NCBI RefSeq assembly: GCF_900112775.1
Contig: NZ_FOYZ01000002.1
Coordinates: forward strand, 248,001-312,000
Length of the DNA: 64,000 nt
Direction of reading: 5' to 3'
DNA from: Anaeromicropila populeti
Lineage (GTDB): Bacteria > Bacillota > Clostridia > Lachnospirales > Lachnospiraceae
The notes below the pieces were generated by a model. The model ran no database searches. It worked only from the letters and a program-made list of their open reading frames with translations, and had not been told where the DNA came from. The translations under genes were made by a program, and so were the position numbers. Of this stretch, positions 26,087 to 34,720 are shown in pieces (position 1 is the stretch's first letter; each line of letters starts with the position of its first letter).

Positions 26087-27730
26087 ATGGAATACGCAAA
26101 ACAAAATGACGTATTGGGAACAGTGAACAGAGGTAATCCAGCAGAATCAGGTCTTTGTACATTATGTCGTGCGGATTGTACCGGCCGCTGTGAAACATTT
26201 TTATCCAGTTTAAAAGGTAGAAAGATGCTCTATCCACGAGACTTTGGTACAGTAACGGCAGGAAGTTCCAATGTGAATCATGTAGGTGTTTGTTATAATA
26301 ACCTGAGAATACAGGGCTTTAATTATGGTGCACAGGGTATGCCTGATGAGTCATCAAAAGATGCAGACAATTGCATTTTTCCAAATGTAAATCTGGAGAC
26401 TGAGTTTGGTAATGAAGTAAAGACAAAAGTAAAAGTACCAATTATGACAGGAGCACTCGGTTCCACATTTATTGCAGCGAAGTATTGGGAATCCTTTGCT
26501 GTTGGTGCAGCATTAGTAGGTTTTCCAATTGTAGTTGGTGAAAATGTTGTTGGGATTGACAAACAGGCAGTAATTGAAAACGGAAAGATTAAACAGGCGC
26601 CTGAATTAGATCGCCGAATTGATACCTATCTGAAATATTACGATGGATATGGCGCAATTATTATTCAGATGAATGTTGAAGATACACGAAATGGCGTGGC
26701 TGAGTATGTGATTGAAAAGTACGGAGATAAGGCAATTATAGAATTAAAATGGGGACAAGGCGCAAAGGATATCGGAGGAGAAATTCAGGTTACAAGTCTG
26801 GAGTATGCAACATTTCTTCATGGACGTGGCTATATTGTAGATCCGAATCCAACAAAACCAGAAGTAATTGAGGCTTTTAACCATGGCTCTATTAAAGCAT
26901 TTGCAAGACACAGCAGACTTGGTTACACTAATTTAAGTAACTATGAGCAGGTGAAAGAAGATTTTTATTCTGCGGTAGCTTATTTAAGAAATTTAGGATA
27001 TAAGAGGATTACTTTGAAAACAGGTTCCTATGGAATGGAAGCATTGGCTATGGCAATTAAGTTTGCAACAGAAATGAAACTGGATTTACTGACAATTGAC
27101 GGTTCAGGCGGTGGAACAGGAATGAGTCCTTGGAATATGATGGAAACATGGGGCGTGCCTTCTATTCATCTGCATTCAAAGGCATATGAATACGCGTCTG
27201 TTCTGGCAGCGCAGGGACATAAGGTTGTAGACATGGCTTTTGCTGGTGGACTTGCTAGAGAAGATCACATTTTTAAAGCATTATCCTTAGGAGCACCTTT
27301 TACAAAGTTGGTTTGTATGGGTAGAGCATTGATGATACCTGCATTTGTAGGTGCTAATATTGAGGGCGTTCTTTATCCTGATAGAAGAGAACGAATCAAT
27401 GGAAACTGGGATGCTCTTCCTGCACATATTGTGAAAGAATTTGGAAGTTCAGCAGAAGAACTTTTTGCTGGTTACTATGACGTGCAGAAGAAGGTTGGAG
27501 CTGACGAGATGAAGAATATACCATTGGGAGCTTTAGGTGTATGGACTCTTTCTGATAAGCTGGCAGCAGGACTTCAGCAGCTTATGGCAGGAGCAAGAAA
27601 GTTTTCATTAAACGAATTGTCCAGAACGGATTTATTCTCAGCTAATAGAGAAACAGAATTGGAAACGAAGATACCATTTATGACAGATTATAATAATGAA
27701 ATGGCATATAAAATATTAAATTCAAAATAA
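26087..27730 (+). CDS. glutamate synthase-related FMN protein (GltB domain 2)
   Basis: 547 residues with the GOGAT synthase barrel: IELKWGQGAKDIGGEIQV and DLLTIDGSGGGTGMSPWNMM are the FMN and Fe-S region. The N-terminus has a Cys cluster CTLCRADCTGRC. It lacks the glutamine amidotransferase domain, as in archaeal-type and clostridial stand-alone enzymes. Start at 26087 follows TAGGAGG; an upstream in-frame start (26039) has no such site. Likely makes glutamate or related amino acids with separate ammonia or electron partners. Confidence 0.88.
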   Translation: MEYAKQNDVLGTVNRGNPAESGLCTLCRADCTGRCETFLSSLKGRKMLYPRDFGTVTAGSSNVNHVGVCYNNLRIQGFNYGAQGMPDESSKDADNCIFPNVNLETEFGNEVKTKVKVPIMTGALGSTFIAAKYWESFAVGAALVGFPIVVGENVVGIDKQAVIENGKIKQAPELDRRIDTYLKYYDGYGAIIIQMNVEDTRNGVAEYVIEKYGDKAIIELKWGQGAKDIGGEIQVTSLEYATFLHGRGYIVDPNPTKPEVIEAFNHGSIKAFARHSRLGYTNLSNYEQVKEDFYSAVAYLRNLGYKRITLKTGSYGMEALAMAIKFATEMKLDLLTIDGSGGGTGMSPWNMMETWGVPSIHLHSKAYEYASVLAAQGHKVVDMAFAGGLAREDHIFKALSLGAPFTKLVCMGRALMIPAFVGANIEGVLYPDRRERINGNWDALPAHIVKEFGSSAEELFAGYYDVQKKVGADEMKNIPLGALGVWTLSDKLAAGLQQLMAGARKFSLNELSRTDLFSANRETELETKIPFMTDYNNEMAYKILNSK

Positions 27731-27742
27731 TAACGTGCGATT

Positions 27743-27783
27743 AACTCCCGTTCTTTTGGAAACATTAGAACGGGAGTTTTTTC
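27743..27783 (+). terminator. intrinsic terminator resembling the T-box terminator
   Basis: AACTCCCGTTCT (27743-27754) / AGAACGGGAGTT (27767-27778) and T-run. Loop and 3' arm (AAACATTAGAACGGGAG) closely match the tyrS T-box terminator (AAACATTAGGACGGGAG). Confidence 0.9.
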
Positions 27784-27859
27784 TAGCTAATGCATTCGTT
27801 AATGTACTTATAAAGTAATTTATGGTATATTTAAATAAAAAACGTTGTTGGAGGTTAAG

Positions 27860-28576
27860 ATGGCATTTAGATTAGATAACGTAGTACCGTGGGGAAGAAC
27901 CTTTGAAGAATATGATATGATGTTTCAAATAAGTAAATTAGACAAATCGGTAAAAATTGCAGGTTTTGGAGATGGGCCTGCCAGCTTTAACTGGGAAGCA
28001 AATAATGCAGGGTATTCCGTTACATCTTTTGATCCTATCTATCAATTTTCCAAAGATCAGATAAGCCTCAGAATAGATGAAGTAAGAAAAATAGTCATGA
28101 AGCAAATGAAAGACAACCAGGAAAATTTTGTGTGGACAAAAATAAGGGACTTGGAGCAGCTGGAAAAAATACGCATGGGAGCAATGAATATATTTTTGGA
28201 GGATTTTGAAAGAGGAAAATCTGAAGGCAGATATGTTTATCATGAACTACCTGAAAGACTTTCAGTTCCAGACAATTATTTTGACGTAGGAATTAGCTCC
28301 CATTTTCTTCTGCTCTATGCAGAACTAGGAGTTGAGTTTCATATAAATGCTATATCGGAAATGTTAAGGATATGTAAGGAAATTCGTATTTTTCCTATAC
28401 TGAATCTGGATTCAAAAGGGACGGAATTGGTAAACGAAATAAGAGATTATTTTGAAAAGTATTGTAAGACAAATATAGTTGAAACAGCTTATGAATTTCA
28501 AAAAGGAGGCAATAAACTGTTGGTAATGCGGAAGAATATAGCGAATGAGTTTGAAGGGAGAGGAATACACACATGA
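27860..28576 (+). CDS. SAM-dependent methyltransferase-like protein
   Basis: 238 residues. The N-terminus MAFRLDNVVPWGRTFEEYDM and the nucleotide-binding turn VKIAGFGDGPASFNWEAN, then ITSFDPIYQFS-like strand, match a family of Rossmann methyltransferases. Substrate unknown. Start at 27860 follows GGAGG. It overlaps the next gene by 4 bases (ATGA), so the two are translationally coupled. Confidence 0.75.
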   Translation: MAFRLDNVVPWGRTFEEYDMMFQISKLDKSVKIAGFGDGPASFNWEANNAGYSVTSFDPIYQFSKDQISLRIDEVRKIVMKQMKDNQENFVWTKIRDLEQLEKIRMGAMNIFLEDFERGKSEGRYVYHELPERLSVPDNYFDVGISSHFLLLYAELGVEFHINAISEMLRICKEIRIFPILNLDSKGTELVNEIRDYFEKYCKTNIVETAYEFQKGGNKLLVMRKNIANEFEGRGIHT

Positions 28577-29511
28577 TATGCAGAACATTTGAAAGTGATA
28601 CGTTGCAACAATATCAGTTTGTTGTTATATTGTCAAAATATAATGGAAAGATATTGTTAAGCCGCCATAAGGAACGGACAACCTGGGAAACCCAAGGAGG
28701 GCATATTGAAGCAGGTGAAACTCCTCTAGAGGCAGCAAATAGAGAATTATATGAGGAGGCGGGAGCCTTGGAGTTTTCCATTGAACCAATGTGTGATTAC
28801 TGGGCAGGAGATCCAGATTCTAACCAGGGGGCAAATGGAAAAGTGTTTTTAGCCAATATTGATAAGCTTGGACAAATTCCAGAAAGTGAAATGGCGGAAG
28901 TAAGGGAATTTGATGTATTGCCAGAAAATCTTACATATACAGCAATTACTCCTGTTCTATTTGCCAAGATTGGATATTACACTAGAAAAAAAGAAATTTG
29001 TACAAAAAGGCTGATTTTAGAGCCGCTGGGATTGCAGCATCTCATGTCTGCGCATGCTTATTCTGGTGACATTGAAAATACAAAGTACATGATGTATTTA
29101 CCAAATTATAGTGTAGAAGAAACGAAAAAGTTTCTAGTAGAAGCAGAGGCTGAGTGGAAAAAGGAAAATCCAGATTATTATGAATTTGCAATTTTGTTAG
29201 GGGGGGAGCACATTGGAGCCGTTAGTATTTATTTGAATCAGAATAGGACAGAAGGAGAACTTGGCTGGATAATAAGAAAAAATTACTGGGGTAATGGGTA
29301 TGTGGCAGAAGCAGCAAGAGAGATATTAACATTTGCAAAAGATGAATTAGGAATCAAAAGATTCATTGCACATTGTGATAGTGAAAATACGGGATCCTAC
29401 AGAGTAATGGAAAAGTTAGGGATGCACTTGGTCAGCAGAACGAAAGGACGTAAAAATAAAGCGTCAGAGGAAGAGAGAGAAGAGTTAAAATATCTGCTGG
29501 AGATAAAGTAA
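28573..29511 (+). CDS. NUDIX hydrolase - GNAT acetyltransferase fusion
   Basis: 312 residues. N-terminal half is a NUDIX domain with an intact box (GGHIEAGETPLEAANRELYEEAGA); C-terminal half (from about residue 140) is a RimJ/RimL-like GNAT domain: TKRLILEPL, GELGWIIRKNYWGNGYVAEA, SYRVMEKLGM. The fusion suggests hydrolysis of a nucleoside-diphosphate derivative linked to acyl transfer, in damage clean-up or resistance. Flanked by the methyltransferase (4-base overlap) and a kinase 23 bases downstream. Confidence 0.85.
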   Translation: MICRTFESDTLQQYQFVVILSKYNGKILLSRHKERTTWETQGGHIEAGETPLEAANRELYEEAGALEFSIEPMCDYWAGDPDSNQGANGKVFLANIDKLGQIPESEMAEVREFDVLPENLTYTAITPVLFAKIGYYTRKKEICTKRLILEPLGLQHLMSAHAYSGDIENTKYMMYLPNYSVEETKKFLVEAEAEWKKENPDYYEFAILLGGEHIGAVSIYLNQNRTEGELGWIIRKNYWGNGYVAEAAREILTFAKDELGIKRFIAHCDSENTGSYRVMEKLGMHLVSRTKGRKNKASEEEREELKYLLEIK

Positions 29512-29534
29512 TTATGTGATCGGGAGGGGACAAA

Positions 29535-30440
29535 ATGAATTTGTTTCAAGATATCAAGTTGTCAAGTGGATGGAAAGTAATAAATCCAATTGAAAAGGGC
29601 TGGTCTGAAGATGCTAAATATTATGTAGAATCGGCGGATGGGAAAAAACTACTGCTAAGAATATCAGATATTTCAAAAATGGAGAAAAAAGAGAAGGAAT
29701 TTGAGGTGATAAATAAATATGCTCAGTTAGGGATAGAAATGTCACAGCCTATAGAGTTTGGAATTTGTAATAATAGAAAATCAGTATATATGCTGTTGAC
29801 CTGGGTGGAAGGCGTGGATTTAGAACAAGCATTGCCAGAATTATCTAAGAAGGAGCAATACGCCTTGGGTAGAATGGCAGGAGAAATATTAAAAAAAATT
29901 CATAGTATTAAAGTGATGCCGTATGATCTTCCTTCTACAACTAAGGTACAGAAAAAATTAAAACAGCTGGAGGCATATGTGTCATCTGATATTCGCATAG
30001 AAGAGGATAAATCAGTAATACAGTATATTGAGCAAAATATAAATAAAATGTGGAGTGTCCTACCTGTTTATCAACACGGAGATTTTCATCCAGGTAACCT
30101 GATTTTGACACCAGACAAAAGAATTGGCGTGATTGATTTTAATCGATGGGAAGTGGGCGATCCCTATGAAGAATTTTATAAACTAGAAAGCTTTGGAACA
30201 GAGGTAAGCATACCATATTGCATTGGCCAGATAGATGCATATTTCAATGATAATGTGCCAGATTTATTTTGGGAGGTACTTGCGGTTTATGTGGCTCATG
30301 CGGCCTTATATTCTATAAAATGGGCAGAGAAATTTGGACAAAATGACGTGAAGCATATGGTGTGTATTTGTAAAAGAATATTTGCACATTACGATAAGTT
30401 TAAGTTATTAAAACCAGTTTGGTACACGAAGTATAATTAA
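29535..30440 (+). CDS. APH-family phosphotransferase
   Basis: 301-residue aminoglycoside phosphotransferase-fold kinase: catalytic QHGDFHPGNLILTPDKRIGV and IDFNRWEVGDPYEEF with the metal-binding Asp. It belongs to a putative operon with the methyltransferase and NUDIX-GNAT genes, a mix typical of small-molecule or antibiotic modification clusters in Firmicutes. Only distantly like the kinase at 20217. GGAGGGG precedes the ATG. Confidence 0.82.
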   Translation: MNLFQDIKLSSGWKVINPIEKGWSEDAKYYVESADGKKLLLRISDISKMEKKEKEFEVINKYAQLGIEMSQPIEFGICNNRKSVYMLLTWVEGVDLEQALPELSKKEQYALGRMAGEILKKIHSIKVMPYDLPSTTKVQKKLKQLEAYVSSDIRIEEDKSVIQYIEQNINKMWSVLPVYQHGDFHPGNLILTPDKRIGVIDFNRWEVGDPYEEFYKLESFGTEVSIPYCIGQIDAYFNDNVPDLFWEVLAVYVAHAALYSIKWAEKFGQNDVKHMVCICKRIFAHYDKFKLLKPVWYTKYN

Positions 30441-30635
30441 ATTTCAAATTCTGTTGTTTAGTGCAGGTAAGAATAAGAAATGATATAAAGTTTTTAAATG
30501 TACTACTGATAATATTAGAAATGCTACATGATGGGTATAGATAATTGACACATAAAATAGACAAGAGTACTATAAAAGTTGGTAATATTAATTGTATCAT
30601 AAAGATACGGAGTAAAATGTGAGGAGGAAATTAGA

Positions 30636-31847
30636 ATGATTAAGCATCAAAAATCAAAAAGTGGTTTATTAAGCAGGCTGATAATTGTGTTAGTACTTGC
30701 CTTTGCAATGATTCAAGGGACGATAACACCTGTTTGTTCAGCAGAAACGGCGACAACAACGGTTAAAATAATGCCACTAGGGGATTCGATTACGGACTGT
30801 GACTTTTGGAGGACCAAGCTGTTTACTAAATTAGCAAACAATGGTTATGATGTTCAGAGCGTAGGTAATCAATATGGAAACCACGAGGGGCATGGAGGAA
30901 CATGTGTTATTAATATTGCTAATTCTGGTCAATTAAGTACATGGCTTAGTACTACGAATCCAGATATCGTATTAATGCATTATGGAACAAATGATATGTT
31001 TGGTCTTCCTGGAACGACTGCAATTTTAAATGCATATACGACTCTTGTTGGTGAAATGAGGGCAAACAACCCGAATATGAAAATTGTTGTTTGTCAGATT
31101 ATACCAATATATAGTTCTTCTTATGATTATAGCGCTCCAATTGAAGAACTGAATGCAGCAATGGTTAGTTGGGCAGCAAATTTGACAACTGATGAATCAC
31201 CAATCCTATTATGTGACCAATATACAGGATTTGATGCCCAAGTAGATACCTATGACGGTATTCATCCAAACGAATCTGGAAGTCAAAAAATGTGTGATAA
31301 TTATTATGAAACATTAACGACTATGTTGAACTCAGTGGTAACGCCAACACCAGTAGTAACACCAACACCAGTGGTAACGCCAACACCAGTAGTAACGCCA
31401 ACACCAGTGGTAACACCAACACCAGTGGTAACGCCAACACCAGTAGTAACGCCAACACCAGTGGTAACACCAACACCAGTAGTAACGCCAACACCAGTGG
31501 TAACACCAACACCAGTAGTAACACCAACACCAGTAGTAACACCAACACCAGTATCGGGTGATACGCTGGAATTATCAACAGAAGTTAACGCTTGGTCAAC
31601 TGGTTACACGATGAATGTAAATATAAAAAATACATCAGGTTCTGCTATAAATGGATGGAAATTAATTATTAATAAAGAGGATTTCAACATTTCAAATATC
31701 TGGTGTGCACAAGTAACAGAATCAGGGGATTCTTATATTATTACTCCAATGTCATGGAATCAGACAATTAGTGCAGGGGGTACAGTAAATTTTGGTTTTC
31801 AAGGTGTAGGTGCACCTGCAAGTGATTTTACATATGTACTGGAATAA
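30636..31847 (+). CDS. secreted SGNH esterase (CE3-like) with PT linker and CBM2
   Basis: 403 residues. A signal peptide (about residues 1-36, ending VCSAE) is followed by an SGNH hydrolase domain: IMPLGDSITD (nucleophile Ser), MHYGTNDMF (Asn), DTYDGIHPNESG (Asp/His). This order and motif style resemble CE3 acetyl-xylan esterases. Then come 12 VVTPTP repeats (linker) and a C-terminal CBM2-type cellulose-binding module (GYTMNVNIKNTSGSAINGW, MSWNQTISAGGTVNFGFQG). It probably removes acetyl groups from hemicellulose at the cellulose surface. Confidence 0.88.
   Translation: MIKHQKSKSGLLSRLIIVLVLAFAMIQGTITPVCSAETATTTVKIMPLGDSITDCDFWRTKLFTKLANNGYDVQSVGNQYGNHEGHGGTCVINIANSGQLSTWLSTTNPDIVLMHYGTNDMFGLPGTTAILNAYTTLVGEMRANNPNMKIVVCQIIPIYSSSYDYSAPIEELNAAMVSWAANLTTDESPILLCDQYTGFDAQVDTYDGIHPNESGSQKMCDNYYETLTTMLNSVVTPTPVVTPTPVVTPTPVVTPTPVVTPTPVVTPTPVVTPTPVVTPTPVVTPTPVVTPTPVVTPTPVVTPTPVSGDTLELSTEVNAWSTGYTMNVNIKNTSGSAINGWKLIINKEDFNISNIWCAQVTESGDSYIITPMSWNQTISAGGTVNFGFQGVGAPASDFTYVLE
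31335..31550 (+). repeat. 18-bp tandem repeat, 12 copies (VVTPTP linker)
   Basis: Exactly 12 in-frame copies of GTR-GTA-ACR-CCA-ACA-CCA, varying only at two purine third positions. The near-identity indicates recent expansion; copy number likely varies between strains and would change linker length without breaking frame. Confidence 0.97.
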
Positions 31848-31903
31848 TGAATTGAAAAGAAAAGCATAGAGTTAAGGGTTGGAACTACAAACCTTATACG
31901 AAA

Positions 31904-31943
31904 AATGCACCTGGGGTTAACTTAGCCTTAGGTGCATTTAATT
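31904..31943 (+). terminator. terminator-like hairpin after the esterase
   Basis: AATGCACCT (31904-31912) / AGGTGCATT (31930-31938), 17-base loop, followed by TAATTATTT. Confidence 0.65.
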
Positions 31944-31967
31944 ATTTGGCTTTAATAAAAAAATAAC

Positions 31968-31996
31968 TTAACAATATAACTTACAGTATGTATAAT
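31968..31996 (+). promoter_or_regulatory. promoter of the fumarate reductase-like pair
   Basis: TTAACA (31968-31973), 17-base spacer, TATAAT (31991-31996), about 30 bases before the TTG start. Confidence 0.65.
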
Positions 31997-32027
31997 GGAA
32001 ATATACAAATAGAGGGGAAAAAGAACA

Positions 32028-33671
32028 TTGAGGGATAATGTGGTGATAATTGGAAGTGGTTTGTCTGGATTAACGGCAGCAATTAATCTGGCTAAGAATA
32101 ACTGTAATGTCATATTAGTATCCCAAATGGGTTCAGAATGTACACAATCTGTTATGGCAGCTGGTGGAATTAATGCAAGCTTGAATACAAAAGGAGAAAA
32201 TGATAGTAGTGAAGAACACTTTAAAGAAACCATCAAGTCTGGCATGTATCTGGCAGATTCTGAAGCAGTCTGGAATATGACGGAAAATGCAGAAGAAGTC
32301 GTAAGGTGGCTTCATTCCATTGGAACAGCATTTAATTTAGATGAAAATTATAATATAGAGTTAAGAAATTTTGGAGGTCAAAAAAAGAAAAGAACAGCTT
32401 TTGCAATGAGCAATACGGGAAAACAAGTAATGGCTGCTTTGATTGAGCAGACCAGAAGGTATGAATTGCTAGGTTTGATAAAAAGATATCCACATCACTG
32501 TTTTCAGGAAATCATATTAAATGAGAAAATGATATGTATCGGATGTCTTATTAAGGATGAATATTCTGATAAAATCGAAGTGCTATATGGAAAAGTAGTG
32601 GCTGCATCTGGTGGAATGAATGGGCTGTTTGGAATTACTACAGGCTCCAGTTTAAATACTGGTGTGGTTACAGCCGATTTATTTTTTCATGGAGTAAAAG
32701 CTGCTAATTTAGAAATGATACAATATCACCCGACTACCTATCGAACTCAGAGCCGGTTATTCTTAATTAGCGAGTCAGCAAGAGCAGAAGGAGGCAGGCT
32801 CTTTATTTACCGTAATAACGAGAAATGGTATTTTCTTGAGGAAAAGTATCCACAAATGAAAAATTTGATAGCAAGAGATGAACTTTCCCTTGAGATATAT
32901 AATGTTTGTCAAGAATATAATCTTGAGTATGTATTACTGGACATGACCCAGGTATGTGAGGAGGTTTTCCGAAGTAAATTATTTGGTTTTGTGGATTCAT
33001 GCATTGAATTTATAAATATTAATCCTATGACAGAATATTTGCCAGTATATCCAGCAATTCATTATTTTATGGGTGGAATATATGTTGATTCAAAGCACAG
33101 GACAAATATTGAAGGAGTGTATGCTATAGGAGAATGTGCCTGCCAGTATCATGGTGCCAACCGGCTAGGCGGAAATTCTTTATTAAGTACCGTTTACGGA
33201 GGGAAAATTGTTGCACAGGCAGTTTTGGAGGATGGAAATACGGAAGAAGTAGGAACGTATTCGGCTTCTTACATAAGTCAATATATTGAAAAAGTACAGG
33301 GAATAAAAGAGCATCCAAATTACATATCAATTAATAAATTGAAAAAGCACAAAAATGAAGTTATGAATCAATGTATGGGAATCGTAAGAGATGAGGATAG
33401 GATTGAATATGCAATTGGTATCATACATGATATTTTAAAACAGACAGAACAAGGATATGATCCAAGAGCAGATCTGTATACACAATATATGTTTTATAAA
33501 GAAGTAATACTTTGCCTTGCCATGTTATATAGTGCAAGGGATAGAAAAGAAAGCAGAGGAGCTCATTTTAGAAAGGATTATCCAGATTCCAATGATAAGC
33601 ATTTTAGAAAGACAACAGTAGCTTCTTATGTTAATGAAACAATACAAATTGATTTTGTGGACATTAATTGA
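32028..33671 (+). CDS. fumarate reductase/succinate dehydrogenase flavoprotein subunit
   Basis: 547-residue FAD protein: N-terminal VVIIGSGLSGLTAAINLAKN (dinucleotide fold), TQSVMAAGGINASLN (flavin-binding His replaced by a different context), IQYHPTTYRTQSRLFLISES and ECACQYHGANRLGGNSLLSTVYGGKI. TTG start after AGAGGGG. The Fe-S subunit follows 12 bases downstream. L-aspartate oxidase (NadB) is a relative, but the paired Fe-S gene favours fumarate reductase. No cytochrome b or membrane-anchor gene is present. Confidence 0.85.
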   Translation: MRDNVVIIGSGLSGLTAAINLAKNNCNVILVSQMGSECTQSVMAAGGINASLNTKGENDSSEEHFKETIKSGMYLADSEAVWNMTENAEEVVRWLHSIGTAFNLDENYNIELRNFGGQKKKRTAFAMSNTGKQVMAALIEQTRRYELLGLIKRYPHHCFQEIILNEKMICIGCLIKDEYSDKIEVLYGKVVAASGGMNGLFGITTGSSLNTGVVTADLFFHGVKAANLEMIQYHPTTYRTQSRLFLISESARAEGGRLFIYRNNEKWYFLEEKYPQMKNLIARDELSLEIYNVCQEYNLEYVLLDMTQVCEEVFRSKLFGFVDSCIEFININPMTEYLPVYPAIHYFMGGIYVDSKHRTNIEGVYAIGECACQYHGANRLGGNSLLSTVYGGKIVAQAVLEDGNTEEVGTYSASYISQYIEKVQGIKEHPNYISINKLKKHKNEVMNQCMGIVRDEDRIEYAIGIIHDILKQTEQGYDPRADLYTQYMFYKEVILCLAMLYSARDRKESRGAHFRKDYPDSNDKHFRKTTVASYVNETIQIDFVDIN

Positions 33672-33683
33672 GGAGTACAAAAG

Positions 33684-34370
33684 ATGGAGTATAAAATTGT
33701 TATAAAAAGATTTAATCAGCAAGAGAACTTTTTTTATGAAGAAAGTTTTATTGTTCAGGGCAAAAAGGACAAAACAGTTGCAGATGCATTGAATGAGCTA
33801 AATAACAGAGAAATTCTGTTGAATGAGCAGGGAAAAGAGGCAGAGTTAATAAGCTGGGAGTGTAGCTGTAACCAAAAGAAATGCGGAGCGTGTGCAATGC
33901 TGATTAATGGCAGGCCAAAATTAGCATGCAGCAGTTTTTTGGTAAAAGTGGCAGATAAGGAAAATACGATTCATTTGGCACCACTTAAATCTTTTGAATT
34001 AGTAAAAGATTTAAAGGTAAATCGTTCTGTCATACAAGAGGGAATAAAAAGGATTATTTCAAAGGAAGGTCTGTCAGATAAGTATTATGTTAGAGAAGAT
34101 ATGCATGATTTGAGATATCAGGCGTCCAGGTGCCTAACGTGTGGATGCTGCCTGGAAGTTTGCCCCATATATCAAAAAGACCATAGTTTTTTAGGGGCAA
34201 TTAAGTACATTGTGTATCTCAAAATGAACTTAGAAGTGCCCAATGAATTATCAGAAAACATGGAAAAACAGTGCTTGGATGAATATTACAATAAATGCAT
34301 TGGCTGTAAAAGATGTAATGAGATATGTCCAATATCGTTACGGGTCAAAATGCAGGTATTGTTAAAATAG
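33684..34370 (+). CDS. fumarate reductase/succinate dehydrogenase iron-sulfur subunit
   Basis: 228 residues. N-terminal plant-type [2Fe-2S] site WECSCNQKKCGACAMLINGR, and two C-terminal ferredoxin-like clusters CLTCGCCLEVCPIY and CIGCKRCNEICPISL, the usual three-cluster chain. It would pass electrons to the upstream flavoprotein. With no anchor subunit nearby, the complex may be soluble or use a distant membrane partner. Confidence 0.88.
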   Translation: MEYKIVIKRFNQQENFFYEESFIVQGKKDKTVADALNELNNREILLNEQGKEAELISWECSCNQKKCGACAMLINGRPKLACSSFLVKVADKENTIHLAPLKSFELVKDLKVNRSVIQEGIKRIISKEGLSDKYYVREDMHDLRYQASRCLTCGCCLEVCPIYQKDHSFLGAIKYIVYLKMNLEVPNELSENMEKQCLDEYYNKCIGCKRCNEICPISLRVKMQVLLK

Positions 34371-34399
34371 AAGACTTAGTAAGAAAGTGTACATTATGA

Positions 34400-34489
34400 T
34401 TATCTGTTTTACTAGTCATAGGAGGAATGGATAATCCGGATGCGATTAATGAAATTGTGTATGAATTTTTGAAACCAATTATGTCTTAA
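34400..34489 (+). pseudogene. C-terminal gene remnant
   Basis: Frame LSVLLVIGGMDNPDAINEIV, then YEFLKPIMS and stop, without a valid start upstream. It reads like the last 29 residues of a globular enzyme (alpha/beta-hydrolase-like ending). An internal AGGAGG-ATG-like context is coincidental. Remaining bases of 34371-34720 hold a terminator, a small hairpin (34647-34663), a palindrome and the cellulase leader. Confidence 0.4.
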
Positions 34490-34510
34490 TTTTAAAATAT
34501 GCATAAAAAA

Positions 34511-34543
34511 AAGTTGCAGCAGAAAGTGTGCTGTGACTTTTTT
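34511..34543 (+). terminator. intrinsic terminator
   Basis: AAGTTGCAGCA (34511-34521) / TGCTGTGACTT (34529-34539) with T-run. Confidence 0.8.
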
Positions 34544-34669
34544 AATGTTAAGAAAGAAATTGGGGTTAAATTTCATGAATTATGACAATAAAAATAATTT
34601 ACATTTAACTTTACAAAAGATGTATGCGGTAGTAATATAATTGAATAGATTGGAAGACAATCTATATAA

Positions 34670-34685
34670 ATTACATGCATGTAAT
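34670..34685. promoter_or_regulatory. 16-bp palindrome before the cellulase gene
   Basis: ATTACATGCATGTAAT is a perfect palindrome about 36 bases before the cellulase start and downstream of a -10-like TATAAT (34636-34641). It has the form of an operator for a LacI- or MarR-like dimer; the regulator is unknown. Confidence 0.4.
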
Positions 34686-34720
34686 GTTTTGAACCGTGAA
34701 TTTTGTTTAAGGAGGATACT

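Noticed and set aside
31321-31578. Minus-strand 85-codon ORF of Leu/Val/Ala repeats
   Set aside because: It is the antisense reading of the 18-bp VVTPTP repeat and has no ribosome-binding site.
32133-32315. Minus-strand ORF within the flavoprotein gene
   Set aside because: Antisense shadow of a clear enzyme gene.
34428-34489. Short ATG ORF with AGGAGG-like bases (MDNPDAIN...)
   Set aside because: The frame continues upstream as LSVLLVIGG without a start, so it is better read as a gene remnant than a new peptide.
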